DNA of 64,000 bases. It comes from Enterococcus sp. HY326. Its GTDB lineage: Bacteria; Bacillota; Bacilli; Lactobacillales; Enterococcaceae. The notes under the pieces are model-generated. The model saw only the letters and a list, made by a program, of their open reading frames with translations. It had not been told where the DNA came from and ran no database searches. Positions 33,926-43,066 of this stretch are shown piece by piece (positions within the stretch are counted from its first letter, which is position 1; every line of letters begins with the position of its first letter). The stretch spans positions 62,001 to 126,000 of the forward strand of contig NZ_JANLGQ010000007.1 of assembly GCF_026157065.1 (NCBI RefSeq), given 5' to 3'. The position numbers were made by a program, and so were the translations under genes.

Positions 33926-34456
33926 TTATTTCACTTCTACTTCAAATTTTAAGACACCTCTTGCTAACACGTGTGTATACATATTGAATCCTAAAAATGC
34001 TGGAGTTGAGTCTTGAGGAATAGCAACTTTTTCAATATCTAAAGCCCAGACTGTTAGAAAATAATGATGAACCCCATGTCCCTTTGGAGGTGCGGCACCA
34101 ATATATTTCTTCGCACGTGCATCATTAGGAAGCTGAATAGCACCTTCTGGAAGTCCACGCCCATTTTCGTTGCCAGCATCTTGACTTAATATAGTGCTAG
34201 ATGCGGGAATATCCATGACTGCCCAATGCCAAAAACCAGAACCAGTTGGTGCATCAGGGTCATAAAGAGTAACAACAAAGCTTTTCGTATCTAAAGGAGC
34301 GCCTTCCCACGAGATAGCAGGAGAAACATCTTGCCCACCTTCTATTCCAAAAATCCCTGACATAAATTTCAAGTCCAAAGTAGCCCCAGTTTGAATATCA
34401 GGGCTTGTAACAGTAAAAGATGGAACAAGTGGTAAACCTAAAAACGGATTATTCAT
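33926..34456 (-). CDS. PEBP-family (YbhB/YbcL-type Raf kinase inhibitor-like) protein
   Basis: 176 aa, cytosolic. It shows the PEBP blocks DVSPAISWEGAP, VVTLYDPDAPTGSGFWHWAV and PKGHGVHHYFLTVWALD. The function of bacterial PEBPs is unclear; ligand-binding or inhibitor roles are proposed. ATG 34456 has GGAGGAAAAAATT. It is transcribed divergently from the HxlR regulator, which probably controls it. Confidence 0.92.
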   Translation of the reverse strand: MNNPFLGLPLVPSFTVTSPDIQTGATLDLKFMSGIFGIEGGQDVSPAISWEGAPLDTKSFVVTLYDPDAPTGSGFWHWAVMDIPASSTILSQDAGNENGRGLPEGAIQLPNDARAKKYIGAAPPKGHGVHHYFLTVWALDIEKVAIPQDSTPAFLGFNMYTHVLARGVLKFEVEVK

Positions 34457-34512
34457 AATTTTTTCCTCCAATATTTTTGATGTAAATCAAGAATACTCAG
34501 CAATTCAATAGA

Positions 34513-34529
34513 AGTAAATTAGGGAATTT
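34513..34529 (+). repeat. 17-nt element, inverted copy at alsS
   Basis: AGTAAATTAGGGAATTT, with an internal AAATT/AATTT dyad. Its exact reverse complement is at 35847-35863, upstream of alsS. Candidate shared operator. Confidence 0.6.
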
Positions 34530-34562
34530 TTTTATACGTATGGAATATTGGAGCTCTATTAT

Positions 34563-34591
34563 TTTACAAAAAAATGAAATATGACTACAAT
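34563..34591 (+). promoter_or_regulatory. Promoter of the HxlR gene
   Basis: TTTACA, 17 nt, TACAAT, about 30 nt before the TTG start. Confidence 0.6.
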
Positions 34592-34621
34592 GAACGACAT
34601 GATAGTCAGGAGTGAAGTAAA

Positions 34622-34990
34622 TTGACCAGAAAAATATATAATTGCGAAAAAGGCTGCTCGGTTGAATCTACCATGCAAATTATTTCCGGACGCTGGAAAA
34701 GTGTCTTGCTTTATCATCTAATGTTTGAAGGAGAACACCGCTATAGTGAACTTCAAAAAACTATTCCTGGAATTACGAGAAGAATGCTTTCACTACAATT
34801 GAAGGATTTAGAGCAAGATGGGCTCGTTTATCGGAAAGTCTTGCAGGAAAAACCCTTGATGGTTGCTTATGGTATTACTGATTACGGAAATTCTCTAAAA
34901 CCGTTAATTGAGATGTTATATCATTGGGGTGAGGATTTTAATAAAAAAAATTCTGGAAGATTAGAGGAAGAGTCTCTGCTGTATTATTAG
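34622..34990 (+). CDS. HxlR-family transcription regulator
   Basis: 122 aa winged helix. The N-terminus has two Cys (NCEKGCSVESTMQIISGRWK), then the typical HxlR core (RYSELQKTIPGITRRMLSLQLKDLEQDGLVYRK). Cys near the N-terminus is used for redox or electrophile sensing in HxlR members such as YodB, so it probably senses quinones or aldehydes and controls the divergent PEBP/MRJP/oxidoreductase genes. TTG start with AGGAG upstream. Confidence 0.88.
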   Translation: MTRKIYNCEKGCSVESTMQIISGRWKSVLLYHLMFEGEHRYSELQKTIPGITRRMLSLQLKDLEQDGLVYRKVLQEKPLMVAYGITDYGNSLKPLIEMLYHWGEDFNKKNSGRLEEESLLYY

Positions 34991-35047
34991 ATATTTCCAA
35001 AAAACTTGCTGCAGTACAAATTGGGATGCACTGATATTCATTAAAAT

Positions 35048-35096
35048 AGCTCCTACTGGTCATCGTTTAGATGATTTCAGTTAGGAGTTTTTTCTA
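35048..35096 (+). terminator. Terminator after hxlR-type gene
   Basis: CTCCTACTG...CAGTTAGGAG hairpin followed by TTTTTT. Confidence 0.82.
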
Positions 35097-35142
35097 TAAT
35101 TTGTGTCTATACGATATCTAATATAAAAAGGAGGAGATGGTT

Positions 35143-35790
35143 ATGATTGACAATCTCCAAGAATTATATGAAATTTTAAACCAGAAAATGAGTCATAGAA
35201 AATGGTGGGATACCGATAATCCTTGGGAAATCGCAATCGGAGCTGTACTTGTGCAAAATACTAATTGGAAAAATGTTGACTATTCTTTAGCCAATTTAAA
35301 AGCTGAAACCAATCTACAACCTGAATCCATAGTAGCTTTAAACAATGATAGGCTCGAAGAACTTATTCGTCCAAGTGGATTTTATAAAAATAAAAGCAAA
35401 ACTTTATATGGATTATTCAACTGGCTTAAAGAAGATGACTTTGATTTATCTGTTTATGACCAGCTTGATAAAACTCTACTTAGAGAAAAATTGCTGGCGA
35501 TTTCGGGAATTGGTCCGGAGACTGCAGATGTATTATTAGTTTATGTTTTCAATCGTCCCATGTTTATTGCCGATCGCTACGCTCAGAGAATCTTTCAAAA
35601 CCTTGGCTTAAAAGGCACGCTTAATTATTCTAAATTACAGGCAAAGGTTTTACTGCCTCCAAACTTTTCTTATCAACAAGCTCAAAATCTTCATGGCTGG
35701 CTGATTGATTATGGACAAGTTCATCTTAAATCTGATGAAGCATGGCAACAAGGTTATTTATCCAATTTCAAGCTTAATATAATAGAGTAG
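35143..35790 (+). CDS. HhH-GPD base-excision DNA glycosylase (endonuclease III-like)
   Basis: 215 aa. It contains the helix-hairpin-helix LLAISGIGPETADVLLVYVFNRPMFIADRY; the GPD-type Asp is in FIAD. The common C-terminal 4Fe-4S Cys set of Nth is missing (no four-Cys motif), and the usual catalytic Lys of bifunctional enzymes is not evident, so it may be a monofunctional glycosylase. ATG 35143 is chosen because the AAGGAGGA (35128-35135) would overlap the other ATG at 35137. Confidence 0.82.
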   Translation: MIDNLQELYEILNQKMSHRKWWDTDNPWEIAIGAVLVQNTNWKNVDYSLANLKAETNLQPESIVALNNDRLEELIRPSGFYKNKSKTLYGLFNWLKEDDFDLSVYDQLDKTLLREKLLAISGIGPETADVLLVYVFNRPMFIADRYAQRIFQNLGLKGTLNYSKLQAKVLLPPNFSYQQAQNLHGWLIDYGQVHLKSDEAWQQGYLSNFKLNIIE

Positions 35791-35846
35791 GCTTTAAGAT
35801 TCTATGCATCTATAGATCCTCAATTTTTTTTAGTCAAGGTATAAAT

Positions 35847-35863
35847 AAATTCCCTAATTTACT
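35847..35863 (-). repeat. 17-nt element upstream of alsS
   Basis: Exact inverted copy of 34513-34529, 106 nt before the alsS start. Confidence 0.6.
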
Positions 35864-35968
35864 CAACCAATTTTTCGGACTATTATGCTCTTGTAAGCTA
35901 ATTTATTACCTTTACAAGTCCGTAATCCTAATAAACAACTTGCAATAAAATTTTAGGAGCGATTTATT

Positions 35969-37648
35969 ATGAGTAAAAATGGTGCAGATTTAATTGTTGA
36001 TACACTGATTAAAAACGGTGTTAAACACGTATTTCAGTTACCCGGAGGAAAATTAGGACCACTGTTAATGGCCTTAAAAAAAAGAGAAAAAGAAATCGAA
36101 GTAATTACTGTTCGCCATGAACAAAATGCCGGATTTATGGCACAAGGAATTGGACGTTTGACTGATCGTCCAGGTGTTGTGATGACAACTTCTGGTCCTG
36201 GTGCCTTAAACCTTGTTACTTCCCTAGCAACAGCAACTTCAGATGGTGATCCAGTTTTAGCAATAGCCGGTCAGGTACCTCAGACTAAATTGCATACTCC
36301 TTATCCTCAAAATCCAAATATTGCTGGTGTTATGAATGATGCCACTTTAACCAAATATGCTAAAGAAATTCAAGCAACCGATACCCTAGCTGATGAAGTT
36401 GCGAATGCCTATTTCGCTAGCATCGATGGTAATCCTGGAGCAGTCTTCATGGATATTCCTGGCAATATTTTATTAGATCAAACTGAAACAGAAGGCTTAG
36501 CATTTTTAAAATTAGCTGATCAACTAGGTAATACTGTTATGGAAAATGAAATTATTTCAGAGGTTGCCGCAAAAATAAAAAAAGCAAATCGACCTATAAT
36601 ACTTATTGGAGCCAGAGCAGATACTAAAGAAGCTGCGACTGCCATCCAAGACTTTGTCACTAAAACTCAAATTCCAGTCGTTGAAACTTTCCAAGCAACT
36701 GGACTACTAACTAAAGAATTTGACAAAAACTACATTGGTAGAGTTGGCCTATTTAATAATCTGCCAGGTGATGAGGCGGTTTATAATAGCGACTTAGTAA
36801 TTACATTGGGCCTTAATTTAGTTGAGTATTGGGCTTCTGCTTGGAATAACGATGACAAAATCATTATCGATTTCGATACTACTATCGACCACTTGGATGA
36901 AGCGTTTATACCAGAAACCCTAGTACTTGGTAATATAGCCAAAAATTTACAGAGCCTAACTGAAATCATTGAAACTTCAACAATTTCTGAAGATTGGCAA
37001 GGTACTATAGCAATCTTGCAAGAAAAACTAGCAGCTAAAAAGGCAATTCCTGCTAAGACATCCGAAAACTCCCTACACCCGCTTGAAATCGTTAATTCAT
37101 TACAAAACATTCTTGATGCCAATCCTAATACTACTGTTGTTATGGATGGCGGTAGTCACGAAGTCTGGATGGGGTCTTACTTGAAAGTTTATCAACCAAA
37201 GCATTTCCTAATGTCCGACGGTCAGCAAACACTCGGAGTTGGCTTACCATGGGCAATTTCTTCCGCTTTGGTACGTCCCAATGAAAAGATTCTTTCATCT
37301 GGTGGTGATGGCAGTTTTATGTTTTCAGCTCAAGAATTAGCCACTGTAGCCCATTATAATTTAAATATTGTGCAATTAATTTGGGTAGATAAAGAGTATA
37401 ACATGGTAGAATTTCAACAAGAACTAGACTACGATGGACAAGAAGAAGGCGTCGATATTGACTATATCGATTATAAGAAAATGGCTGAGAGTTTTGGAAT
37501 CAAAGCCGTTCGTGCAACCAATAAACAAGCTCTAGATGCTGCCTTAACTGAAGCATACGCTAGCAACGAACCAATGGTAATCGAAATTTGGGAAGATAAT
37601 AGCCAAAATATTCACTTAAGAGACAAGGTTGACATGAAAAAAATCTAA
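35969..37648 (+). CDS. alsS: Acetolactate synthase, catabolic AlsS-like (TPP enzyme)
   Basis: 559 aa. Condenses two pyruvate to acetolactate with thiamine diphosphate. It shows the Glu region VRHEQNAGFMAQGIGRLT, TSGPGALNLVTSLATATSDGDPVLAIAGQVP, and the TPP motif GGDGSFMFSAQELATVAHYNLNIVQLIWVDKEYN. The Q-T-L-G-V-G-LPWAI block fits AlsS. No acetolactate decarboxylase gene follows, and no small regulatory subunit is present. The N-terminal PGGKLG replaces the usual PGAKID, so a related TPP enzyme is possible. The neighbouring HxlR cluster shares a 17-nt element with its promoter region. Confidence 0.82.
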   Translation: MSKNGADLIVDTLIKNGVKHVFQLPGGKLGPLLMALKKREKEIEVITVRHEQNAGFMAQGIGRLTDRPGVVMTTSGPGALNLVTSLATATSDGDPVLAIAGQVPQTKLHTPYPQNPNIAGVMNDATLTKYAKEIQATDTLADEVANAYFASIDGNPGAVFMDIPGNILLDQTETEGLAFLKLADQLGNTVMENEIISEVAAKIKKANRPIILIGARADTKEAATAIQDFVTKTQIPVVETFQATGLLTKEFDKNYIGRVGLFNNLPGDEAVYNSDLVITLGLNLVEYWASAWNNDDKIIIDFDTTIDHLDEAFIPETLVLGNIAKNLQSLTEIIETSTISEDWQGTIAILQEKLAAKKAIPAKTSENSLHPLEIVNSLQNILDANPNTTVVMDGGSHEVWMGSYLKVYQPKHFLMSDGQQTLGVGLPWAISSALVRPNEKILSSGGDGSFMFSAQELATVAHYNLNIVQLIWVDKEYNMVEFQQELDYDGQEEGVDIDYIDYKKMAESFGIKAVRATNKQALDAALTEAYASNEPMVIEIWEDNSQNIHLRDKVDMKKI

Positions 37649-37725
37649 AAATATAAATTAGAATTTTTTTCTAACAAGCTTTCTGGAACTCCAATTGCAT
37701 TTGAAAGTGTAAAAGCTTATGCGAA

Positions 37726-37896
37726 CAAAATTTGTAAGTAGTCTAACGAGATGGTCTCCCTCTTCCTTTTTGGTATCAATCAATTGCCACAAGTAGTGTT
37801 GTATCGATTGGGGAACCGCACCAGCCACACCTTTGGTTTTGAGCACAAAAATAGACCAATCACCTGATGAGGTGATTGGTCTTCATGGTTATAATG
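37726..37896 (-). pseudogene. DUF960 relic, dispersed repeat copy B
   Basis: Same sequence as 12905-13123 but lacking the start codon and RBS (about 47 nt deleted) and interrupted after LIDTKKEEGDHLV. It keeps the TGG codon that is TGA in copy A. It includes a perfect hairpin GACCAATCACCT/AGGTGATTGGTC (37855-37882). Confidence 0.8.
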
Positions 37897-37954
37897 TGTA
37901 AATAATTTTTGTATTCCTACTTCATTTAAGTACCTATTCAAGTATAATAAACTT

Positions 37955-39238
37955 CTAATTCACAAACCAAAATTGTTCCCCCTTAACTTCTTCCAAATCC
38001 TTCACAATATTCTTTTCTACTAATAAAGTACCGTCTGATTTGTTGTATAAGGAGAGATTCCCTTCTCTATCTTGTAACAACACTTCTTTTTCAGTAGTAA
38101 AAACGTGCTGTACATTTTTACCAAATGTCGTACCACCATATAAATAGGCCACCCCAGCATGTATTAAGACATCGTTGTCCCAGTCTTCAAATATTTGAAC
38201 AACATTGCCCTTTCTATCTAGCAACTCATTTACATCGCTGTTCAAATTTGTATGGAAAAAATAATCAGCGCTTCGAGTATCTGGTCCGCTAAATGCTGGC
38301 CAAATGTATTGTTCTTCCCCAGCTTCTATTGTTGCGGTCACTTGACCTGATAGATCTATCAAACCACCTTCATCACCTGTAATAAACCCAAGTATGCCCT
38401 CTGGATTGGGTGAGGAAAGATAATCATACGTGGGTGCAATAATAACCTCACCGTTTTCATCCATCAATCCCCAGAGTCCATTCTCATCGGCAAAACTAAA
38501 ATAGTTCTTATTTTCACTCGTTACCAAACCTGAACCCATGACATCACTAGCTTCAAAAGTTGTCGTAATGGAAAAATTTCCATCTAAAATTGTCCCAGTT
38601 CCCGTTTCTTCATCAAGAAACAATAAAAGAGATGTACCAAAACTTCCCGGTGAGGCACTCCCAGCAACAGAAGTGACATCATTTCCAGAAAAATCATAAA
38701 CCTGTGATTCTCTATCAGAAGACAACATATAATGATTGTTATCAATAACATAAATTACGTAAGATGTATCATTTTCTAATTTAAAAATCTCATTTCCAGT
38801 CTTATCGATAAGTACCCTTTCTATCTCCTCATCATAGCTGTCCAACAATGTGTAGCCACCCCTGACAATCACACGATCATATTCAGGAGGGTAAATAATA
38901 TCTAATTCTTGGTTCACTAGGCCATACATATTATCAGTTGTTTTAAAAGAAAAAACGTTTTGAGTATCTAAATTTTCACGAGAAGATGATGAAGATGATT
39001 CCGTCTCTTTATCGCTTGGTTCAACAGCTAGTTGTTCTTGAGATTCTATATCCTGATTAGTCTCAACTTGAGAGCAGGCACCCATTCCTATCACATTTAA
39101 AATTATTAACGAAATAAAAACAACGTGTAAAAGTCGTTTCTTGTTAAATAAAAAGTTTCCTCTTCTAATTTTAGTTAAGCTTAGTGGTATCCTCAGTCTC
39201 GCTATTAACTTCTGAGTCCATTTCTTAAGAAAAACCAT
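37955..39238 (-). CDS. WG-repeat lipoprotein
   Basis: 427 aa. A basic N-terminus is followed by a hydrophobic stretch and GMGAC (about 50-54), an acceptable but non-canonical lipobox, then a Ser/Glu-rich linker and a beta-rich domain with WG (KWG) repeats: MYGLVNQELDIIYPPEYD and GLWGLMDENGEVIIAPTYD. Likely an extracellular lipoprotein; WG-repeat proteins have no fixed function. ATG 39238 has AAAGGAGAAGATTC. Not linked to the genes on either side. Confidence 0.75.
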   Translation of the reverse strand: MVFLKKWTQKLIARLRIPLSLTKIRRGNFLFNKKRLLHVVFISLIILNVIGMGACSQVETNQDIESQEQLAVEPSDKETESSSSSSRENLDTQNVFSFKTTDNMYGLVNQELDIIYPPEYDRVIVRGGYTLLDSYDEEIERVLIDKTGNEIFKLENDTSYVIYVIDNNHYMLSSDRESQVYDFSGNDVTSVAGSASPGSFGTSLLLFLDEETGTGTILDGNFSITTTFEASDVMGSGLVTSENKNYFSFADENGLWGLMDENGEVIIAPTYDYLSSPNPEGILGFITGDEGGLIDLSGQVTATIEAGEEQYIWPAFSGPDTRSADYFFHTNLNSDVNELLDRKGNVVQIFEDWDNDVLIHAGVAYLYGGTTFGKNVQHVFTTEKEVLLQDREGNLSLYNKSDGTLLVEKNIVKDLEEVKGEQFWFVN

Positions 39239-39810
39239 ATGAATCTTCTCCTTTTAATTTTGATAATAACCCAATAACAAAACTCATATCAGTTCGAAAA
39301 ATTACACCCGTTATCTTAATTATACTGGAAAAATTAACTATATCAGTATATAGTGCGAATAATTTATGGTCTAAAAAATATTTTTTTACTTTTTCAACCA
39401 AAAAATTCTATCCGTTTGTTGGCAAGAACTATAAAGTGATGAATATATTTGAACTAAGATCTATTTATGGAAAGATGAGTCATTTAAAAGCGAGTCTTTT
39501 TCAGACGATTTTACTAGTTTAGCTTCCCTCAACAAAGTAGATTTCAAACTTCGTGGATACAATTTTTCACTTTCAATAAAAAAGAAGGACTTAAAAAGCC
39601 TTCTCTCTTCTTTCAACTGCAATACGATTAGCATTTTTCTTGATGCCTCTTTAAAATTCTTTCTGCTTTTGATTTAGTAGGTTATTCAACACACACAACC
39701 ACAGATAGTTCATATTATCCTATCAACTTATATCACTTCAATCTGCAATTATCACAACCAAACATTGATTTAGAAACTCATACTCCAACCCTCACCTTCA
39801 AAAAATATCA
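39239..39810. other. 572-nt gap without a recognised gene
   Basis: AT-rich. A hairpin AGAAGG...CCTTCT with T-rich flank at 39583-39607 looks like a weak terminator. No ORF with an RBS and no repeat of note. Confidence 0.4.
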
Positions 39811-40290
39811 TTATTTATGATACGGCTCCCCTTTTATAATCCGAAAGCAGCGATAAATCTGTTCTACTAAGATTAAGCGCATCAATTGGTGGGGATAGGT
39901 CATTTTGCCAAATGAAATTTGGCTATTGCTTCTATTAAGAACTTCAGTGCTGAGGCCGAGGGAGCCGCCGATGATAAAAGTTAGCTGGCTTTTGCCTTGA
40001 ATGCCGAGGTTTTCGATTTGTTTGGCGAAGGCTTCGCTAGTAGGATTTTGGCCGTTGATGGCGAGGGCAAAGACGTATTCGCTGTCTTTGACTTTGGCTA
40101 GGATACGCTGGCCTTCTTTTTCTTTGACTTGGACCATTTCTGCGACACTCAGGTTTTCCGGGGCTTTCTCATCGGGGACTTCAAGGATTTCAATTTTGCT
40201 GTATTTACTGAGGCGCTTAGTATATTCTTTGATTCCTTCTATTAAATATTTTTCTTTTAATTTTCCGACTGTGATGATTTTGATTTGCAT
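39811..40290 (-). CDS. rlmH: 23S rRNA (pseudouridine1915-N3)-methyltransferase
   Basis: 159 aa, the usual RlmH length. Methylates pseudouridine 1915 of 23S rRNA with SAM. Motifs: [57 protein letters not shown], ending GEPYHK. The ATG at 40290 has AAGGAG at a suitable distance. It is next to htrA, an old gene order in Lactobacillales. Confidence 0.97.
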   Translation of the reverse strand: MQIKIITVGKLKEKYLIEGIKEYTKRLSKYSKIEILEVPDEKAPENLSVAEMVQVKEKEGQRILAKVKDSEYVFALAINGQNPTSEAFAKQIENLGIQGKSQLTFIIGGSLGLSTEVLNRSNSQISFGKMTYPHQLMRLILVEQIYRCFRIIKGEPYHK

Positions 40291-40392
40291 GGGAGGGCTC
40301 CTTGCTTTAGATTTCCTCAATTTTAACATGAAATGCTGTCTTTTGAAGAAATCAGTTTATTGGTTGTATTTGAAGGTGAAAATTTATTTAAA

Positions 40393-40582
40393 TGTGGACA
40401 AGTATGAAAGATTTCCACATTATTTGGGGATAACTTATTATTTTCCGGGGATATCTCTATTAAGAAAAAGTTTTATTTTTCATGTTTCGCTAAAACTTAT
40501 CCACTTATCAACAGAATTGTGGATAAGTTTTGTGGGGATATCCCCAATTATCCGCCTAGTTATCCACAAAAACTGGGGATAA
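40393..40582. promoter_or_regulatory. DnaA-box cluster between rlmH and htrA
   Basis: Two perfect TTATCCACA boxes (40518-40526 on -, 40560-40568 on +) and at least four with one mismatch: 40393-40401, 40425-40433, 40497-40505 and 40574-40582. Weaker copies lie at 40411 and 40548. All are within 190 nt. May titrate DnaA, control htrA/rlmH, or be a relic of an origin-near position. Confidence 0.75.
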
Positions 40583-40738
40583 CTTATTATTCAAATAAAT
40601 CTAACTTTTTTCATCAATTGTAGCAAAAATTCCACGGCTTCTTCATTGAAAATTCAAATACTCTCAGTAGACTATAGGTATAGATTACGGGTATACTGAA
40701 TGGACTACCCGATAAAGAAAATGGAGGATTAGGTTACC

Positions 40739-42046
40739 ATGAGTGAAAACAATAATTACCAAAATTTTGATGATAATAATCAAACACCCAATCCAGGGAA
40801 AAAGAAGAAAAAATCTGGCGCTTCTGAAACATTGAAACGCTTTGGAATTGGTTTGGCGGGCGGACTTTTAGGGGCAGCTTTAATCGTCGGTGGCTACGCA
40901 GCGTTTAACAGTGGTTCAAATAATACCACGACAAACACCAATACAACATCTAACACATCTGGCACGACACAAGTCAGCAATGTCTCTGTTAATGTTAATT
41001 CTGATATTACCGATGCCGTCAGCAAAGTGCAAGATGCGATTGTTTCAGTTATTAATTACCAAGCCAGCACTTCAATGGATATGTTTGGCAACACGCAAAC
41101 AGACAGTTCTGAATTGACTGAATACAGTGAAGGCTCCGGCGTTATCTACAATATTGACGGCGATACAGCTTATATCGTTACCAACAATCACGTTATCTCT
41201 GGTGCTGATAGTTTAAGCGTCTTATTATCTGATGGAACTTCTGTCGATGCAGAATTAGTCGGTACTGACGAATATTCCGACATCGCTGTTTTAAAAGTCA
41301 GCTCTGAAGGAATTGACACCACTGCCGAATTTGGCGATTCTGATGCACTAACGGTCGGCGAACCAGCGATTGCCATTGGTTCTCCATTAGGAACAGACTA
41401 TGCCAACTCCGTTACTTCAGGAATTGTCTCTTCTTTAAATCGTGAAGTTCAAATTTCTACTGAAAACTCTAATGTTGTAACAAGCTATGCTATTCAAACA
41501 GATGCAGCAATCAACCCAGGGAACTCTGGTGGGGCTTTAGTCAATATTGAAGGCCAAGTAATCGGGATTAACTCCAGTAAAATTACTTCTACTTCAAGTG
41601 GTGAAAGCGTTGAAGGAATTGGTTTTGCGATTCCAAGTAACGATGTCGTAAAAATTATCAATCAATTAGTTGAAAACGGCGAAGTTACTCGTCCAGGGCT
41701 AGGTGTAAAGATGTACGACTTGTCGTTCTTCAGCTCACAACAACGGGAACAATACCTATCTAGTCTCCCTGAAGATGTGACTTCTGGTGCAGTGATTGCG
41801 TCGGTTGTCAGCGGCTCCCCTGCTGATGAAGCTGGCTTGCAACAATACGATGTCATCACCGCCATTGACGGCGAAGAAGTTACTTCAAGCAGCGACTTGA
41901 AGAGTAAATTGTATGATAAGAGCGTCGGCGATTCAATTACCGTGACCTACTACCGAGATGGTGAAGAACAAACTGTCACAGTCAATTTGACAATGACGAC
42001 TTCCGATTTAAACACCGATAGTGGTAGCACAACGAATAGCAACTAA
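40739..42046 (+). CDS. htrA: Membrane-anchored serine protease HtrA (DegP-like)
   Basis: 435 aa surface quality-control protease. A cytoplasmic N-terminus is followed by one membrane segment (about 38-58), an Asn/Thr linker, a trypsin-like domain with catalytic His (NNHVISGAD), Asp (EYSDIAVLKV) and Ser (NPGNSGGAL), and one PDZ domain (about 315-415). The start is at 40739 (ATG) after GGAGGATTAGGTTACC. A strong terminator follows. The DnaA-box cluster lies 160 nt upstream. Confidence 0.97.
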   Translation: MSENNNYQNFDDNNQTPNPGKKKKKSGASETLKRFGIGLAGGLLGAALIVGGYAAFNSGSNNTTTNTNTTSNTSGTTQVSNVSVNVNSDITDAVSKVQDAIVSVINYQASTSMDMFGNTQTDSSELTEYSEGSGVIYNIDGDTAYIVTNNHVISGADSLSVLLSDGTSVDAELVGTDEYSDIAVLKVSSEGIDTTAEFGDSDALTVGEPAIAIGSPLGTDYANSVTSGIVSSLNREVQISTENSNVVTSYAIQTDAAINPGNSGGALVNIEGQVIGINSSKITSTSSGESVEGIGFAIPSNDVVKIINQLVENGEVTRPGLGVKMYDLSFFSSQQREQYLSSLPEDVTSGAVIASVVSGSPADEAGLQQYDVITAIDGEEVTSSSDLKSKLYDKSVGDSITVTYYRDGEEQTVTVNLTMTTSDLNTDSGSTTNSN

Positions 42047-42063
42047 TAACCAACAGGAAAAAA

Positions 42064-42102
42064 GGAGCAATCAGTTAATCTCAGCTGATTGCTCCTTTTT
42101 TT
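42064..42102 (+). terminator. Terminator after htrA
   Basis: GGAGCAATCAG/CTGATTGCTCC hairpin plus T7. Confidence 0.92.
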
Positions 42103-42187
42103 CATGTATTTTTCAACATCTCAGCCATTCGATTGGCTGAGGCCTTGCTGATCGGATAGATTTTGCGAATTTCAGCAGCAAAATCGG

Positions 42188-42880
42188 TTAGATAACAATA
42201 TTTTCTTGAATCTGCTCCAAGTCAGTAATAATTATTTTACGATTTTGCAGCTCAATTGCGCCTAAATCCTTCAGCTGCTGCAGCATTCGGCTGACACTGC
42301 TAGCCGAGGTGATTCCGCAAAAGTGGGCAATTTCCTCATTGGTCACGACAAAATCAATTAAATAGCCGGCTGGAGTCTCAACGCCAAAGGTTTCATACAA
42401 CTCATTAATTTGGGCGCAGACAGCCCCGAATTTGCCGTTCATCAGCATCTGCTGCATCTTTTTCATGGAAAATAAGAGCCGTTCCCGATAATAATCCTTC
42501 ACATAATTTTGCAGTTCAAAACTTTGATTCACATCCTGCCAAAAACGCACCCGATCAATGCGATACAGTTCCGCCTGTGGTGACTCGATACGAATGTTAA
42601 AGGGCGCATCGGTAAACTGAGAATATTCATCCCGTAACAGTGAAACAATCTCGACAGTATTGATGTAGCGCCAATTAAATTCCCGTCCATCACGGGAAAT
42701 AACGCTGGTTTTGATGACCCCATTTTTCAAAATATAAACAAAACGATCCTGCAATCCTTCATAGGTTAAATATTTTTTTCGATCCTTTATGACCACTGGA
42801 AATTCTTGGCTACTTAAATAATTTTTCAAGATGTGATTGTCCATCTGCTGACACGCTCCAATTAGGCAATAATTCTCCAT
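42188..42880 (-). CDS. Crp/Fnr-family transcription regulator
   Basis: 230 aa. A cNMP-binding-like beta barrel (about 15-120; VYILKNGVIKTSVISRDGREFNWRYI), a long dimer helix and a winged HTH (NEEIAHFCGITSASSVSRMLQQLKDLG). Two Cys near the N-terminus (residues 4 and 10: CLIGAC) recall the redox-active Cys of FLP-type Fnr-like proteins in lactic bacteria; the full Fe-S Cys set of FNR is absent. Divergent from the MFS gene, which it may control. Confidence 0.85.
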   Translation of the reverse strand: MENYCLIGACQQMDNHILKNYLSSQEFPVVIKDRKKYLTYEGLQDRFVYILKNGVIKTSVISRDGREFNWRYINTVEIVSLLRDEYSQFTDAPFNIRIESPQAELYRIDRVRFWQDVNQSFELQNYVKDYYRERLLFSMKKMQQMLMNGKFGAVCAQINELYETFGVETPAGYLIDFVVTNEEIAHFCGITSASSVSRMLQQLKDLGAIELQNRKIIITDLEQIQENIVI

Positions 42881-43066
42881 TAATTTACCACTATTTAAGC
42901 GAAAGACCTAGCAAAAAACAACAACAAATGTTAATGCTTTTTGTTATCGTATTTTATTTACAACAAAGAACCGCAGCAAATCAGCTTTTTTTCTCCGTGG
43001 AAATTGCGTACGCTTAGCTCGTAAAATATTTATTTGCAGAAAATTTTCATTTGAGGAGCAGAATTG

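Noticed and set aside
40001-40582. 193-codon open frame on the + strand over rlmH
   Set aside because: It is the antisense shadow of rlmH plus the DnaA-box region; no RBS and no protein-like pattern.
40393-40582. Chromosomal origin of replication
   Set aside because: DnaA boxes are dense, but dnaA, dnaN, rpmH and a clear AT-rich unwinding row are absent; reported only as a DnaA-box cluster.
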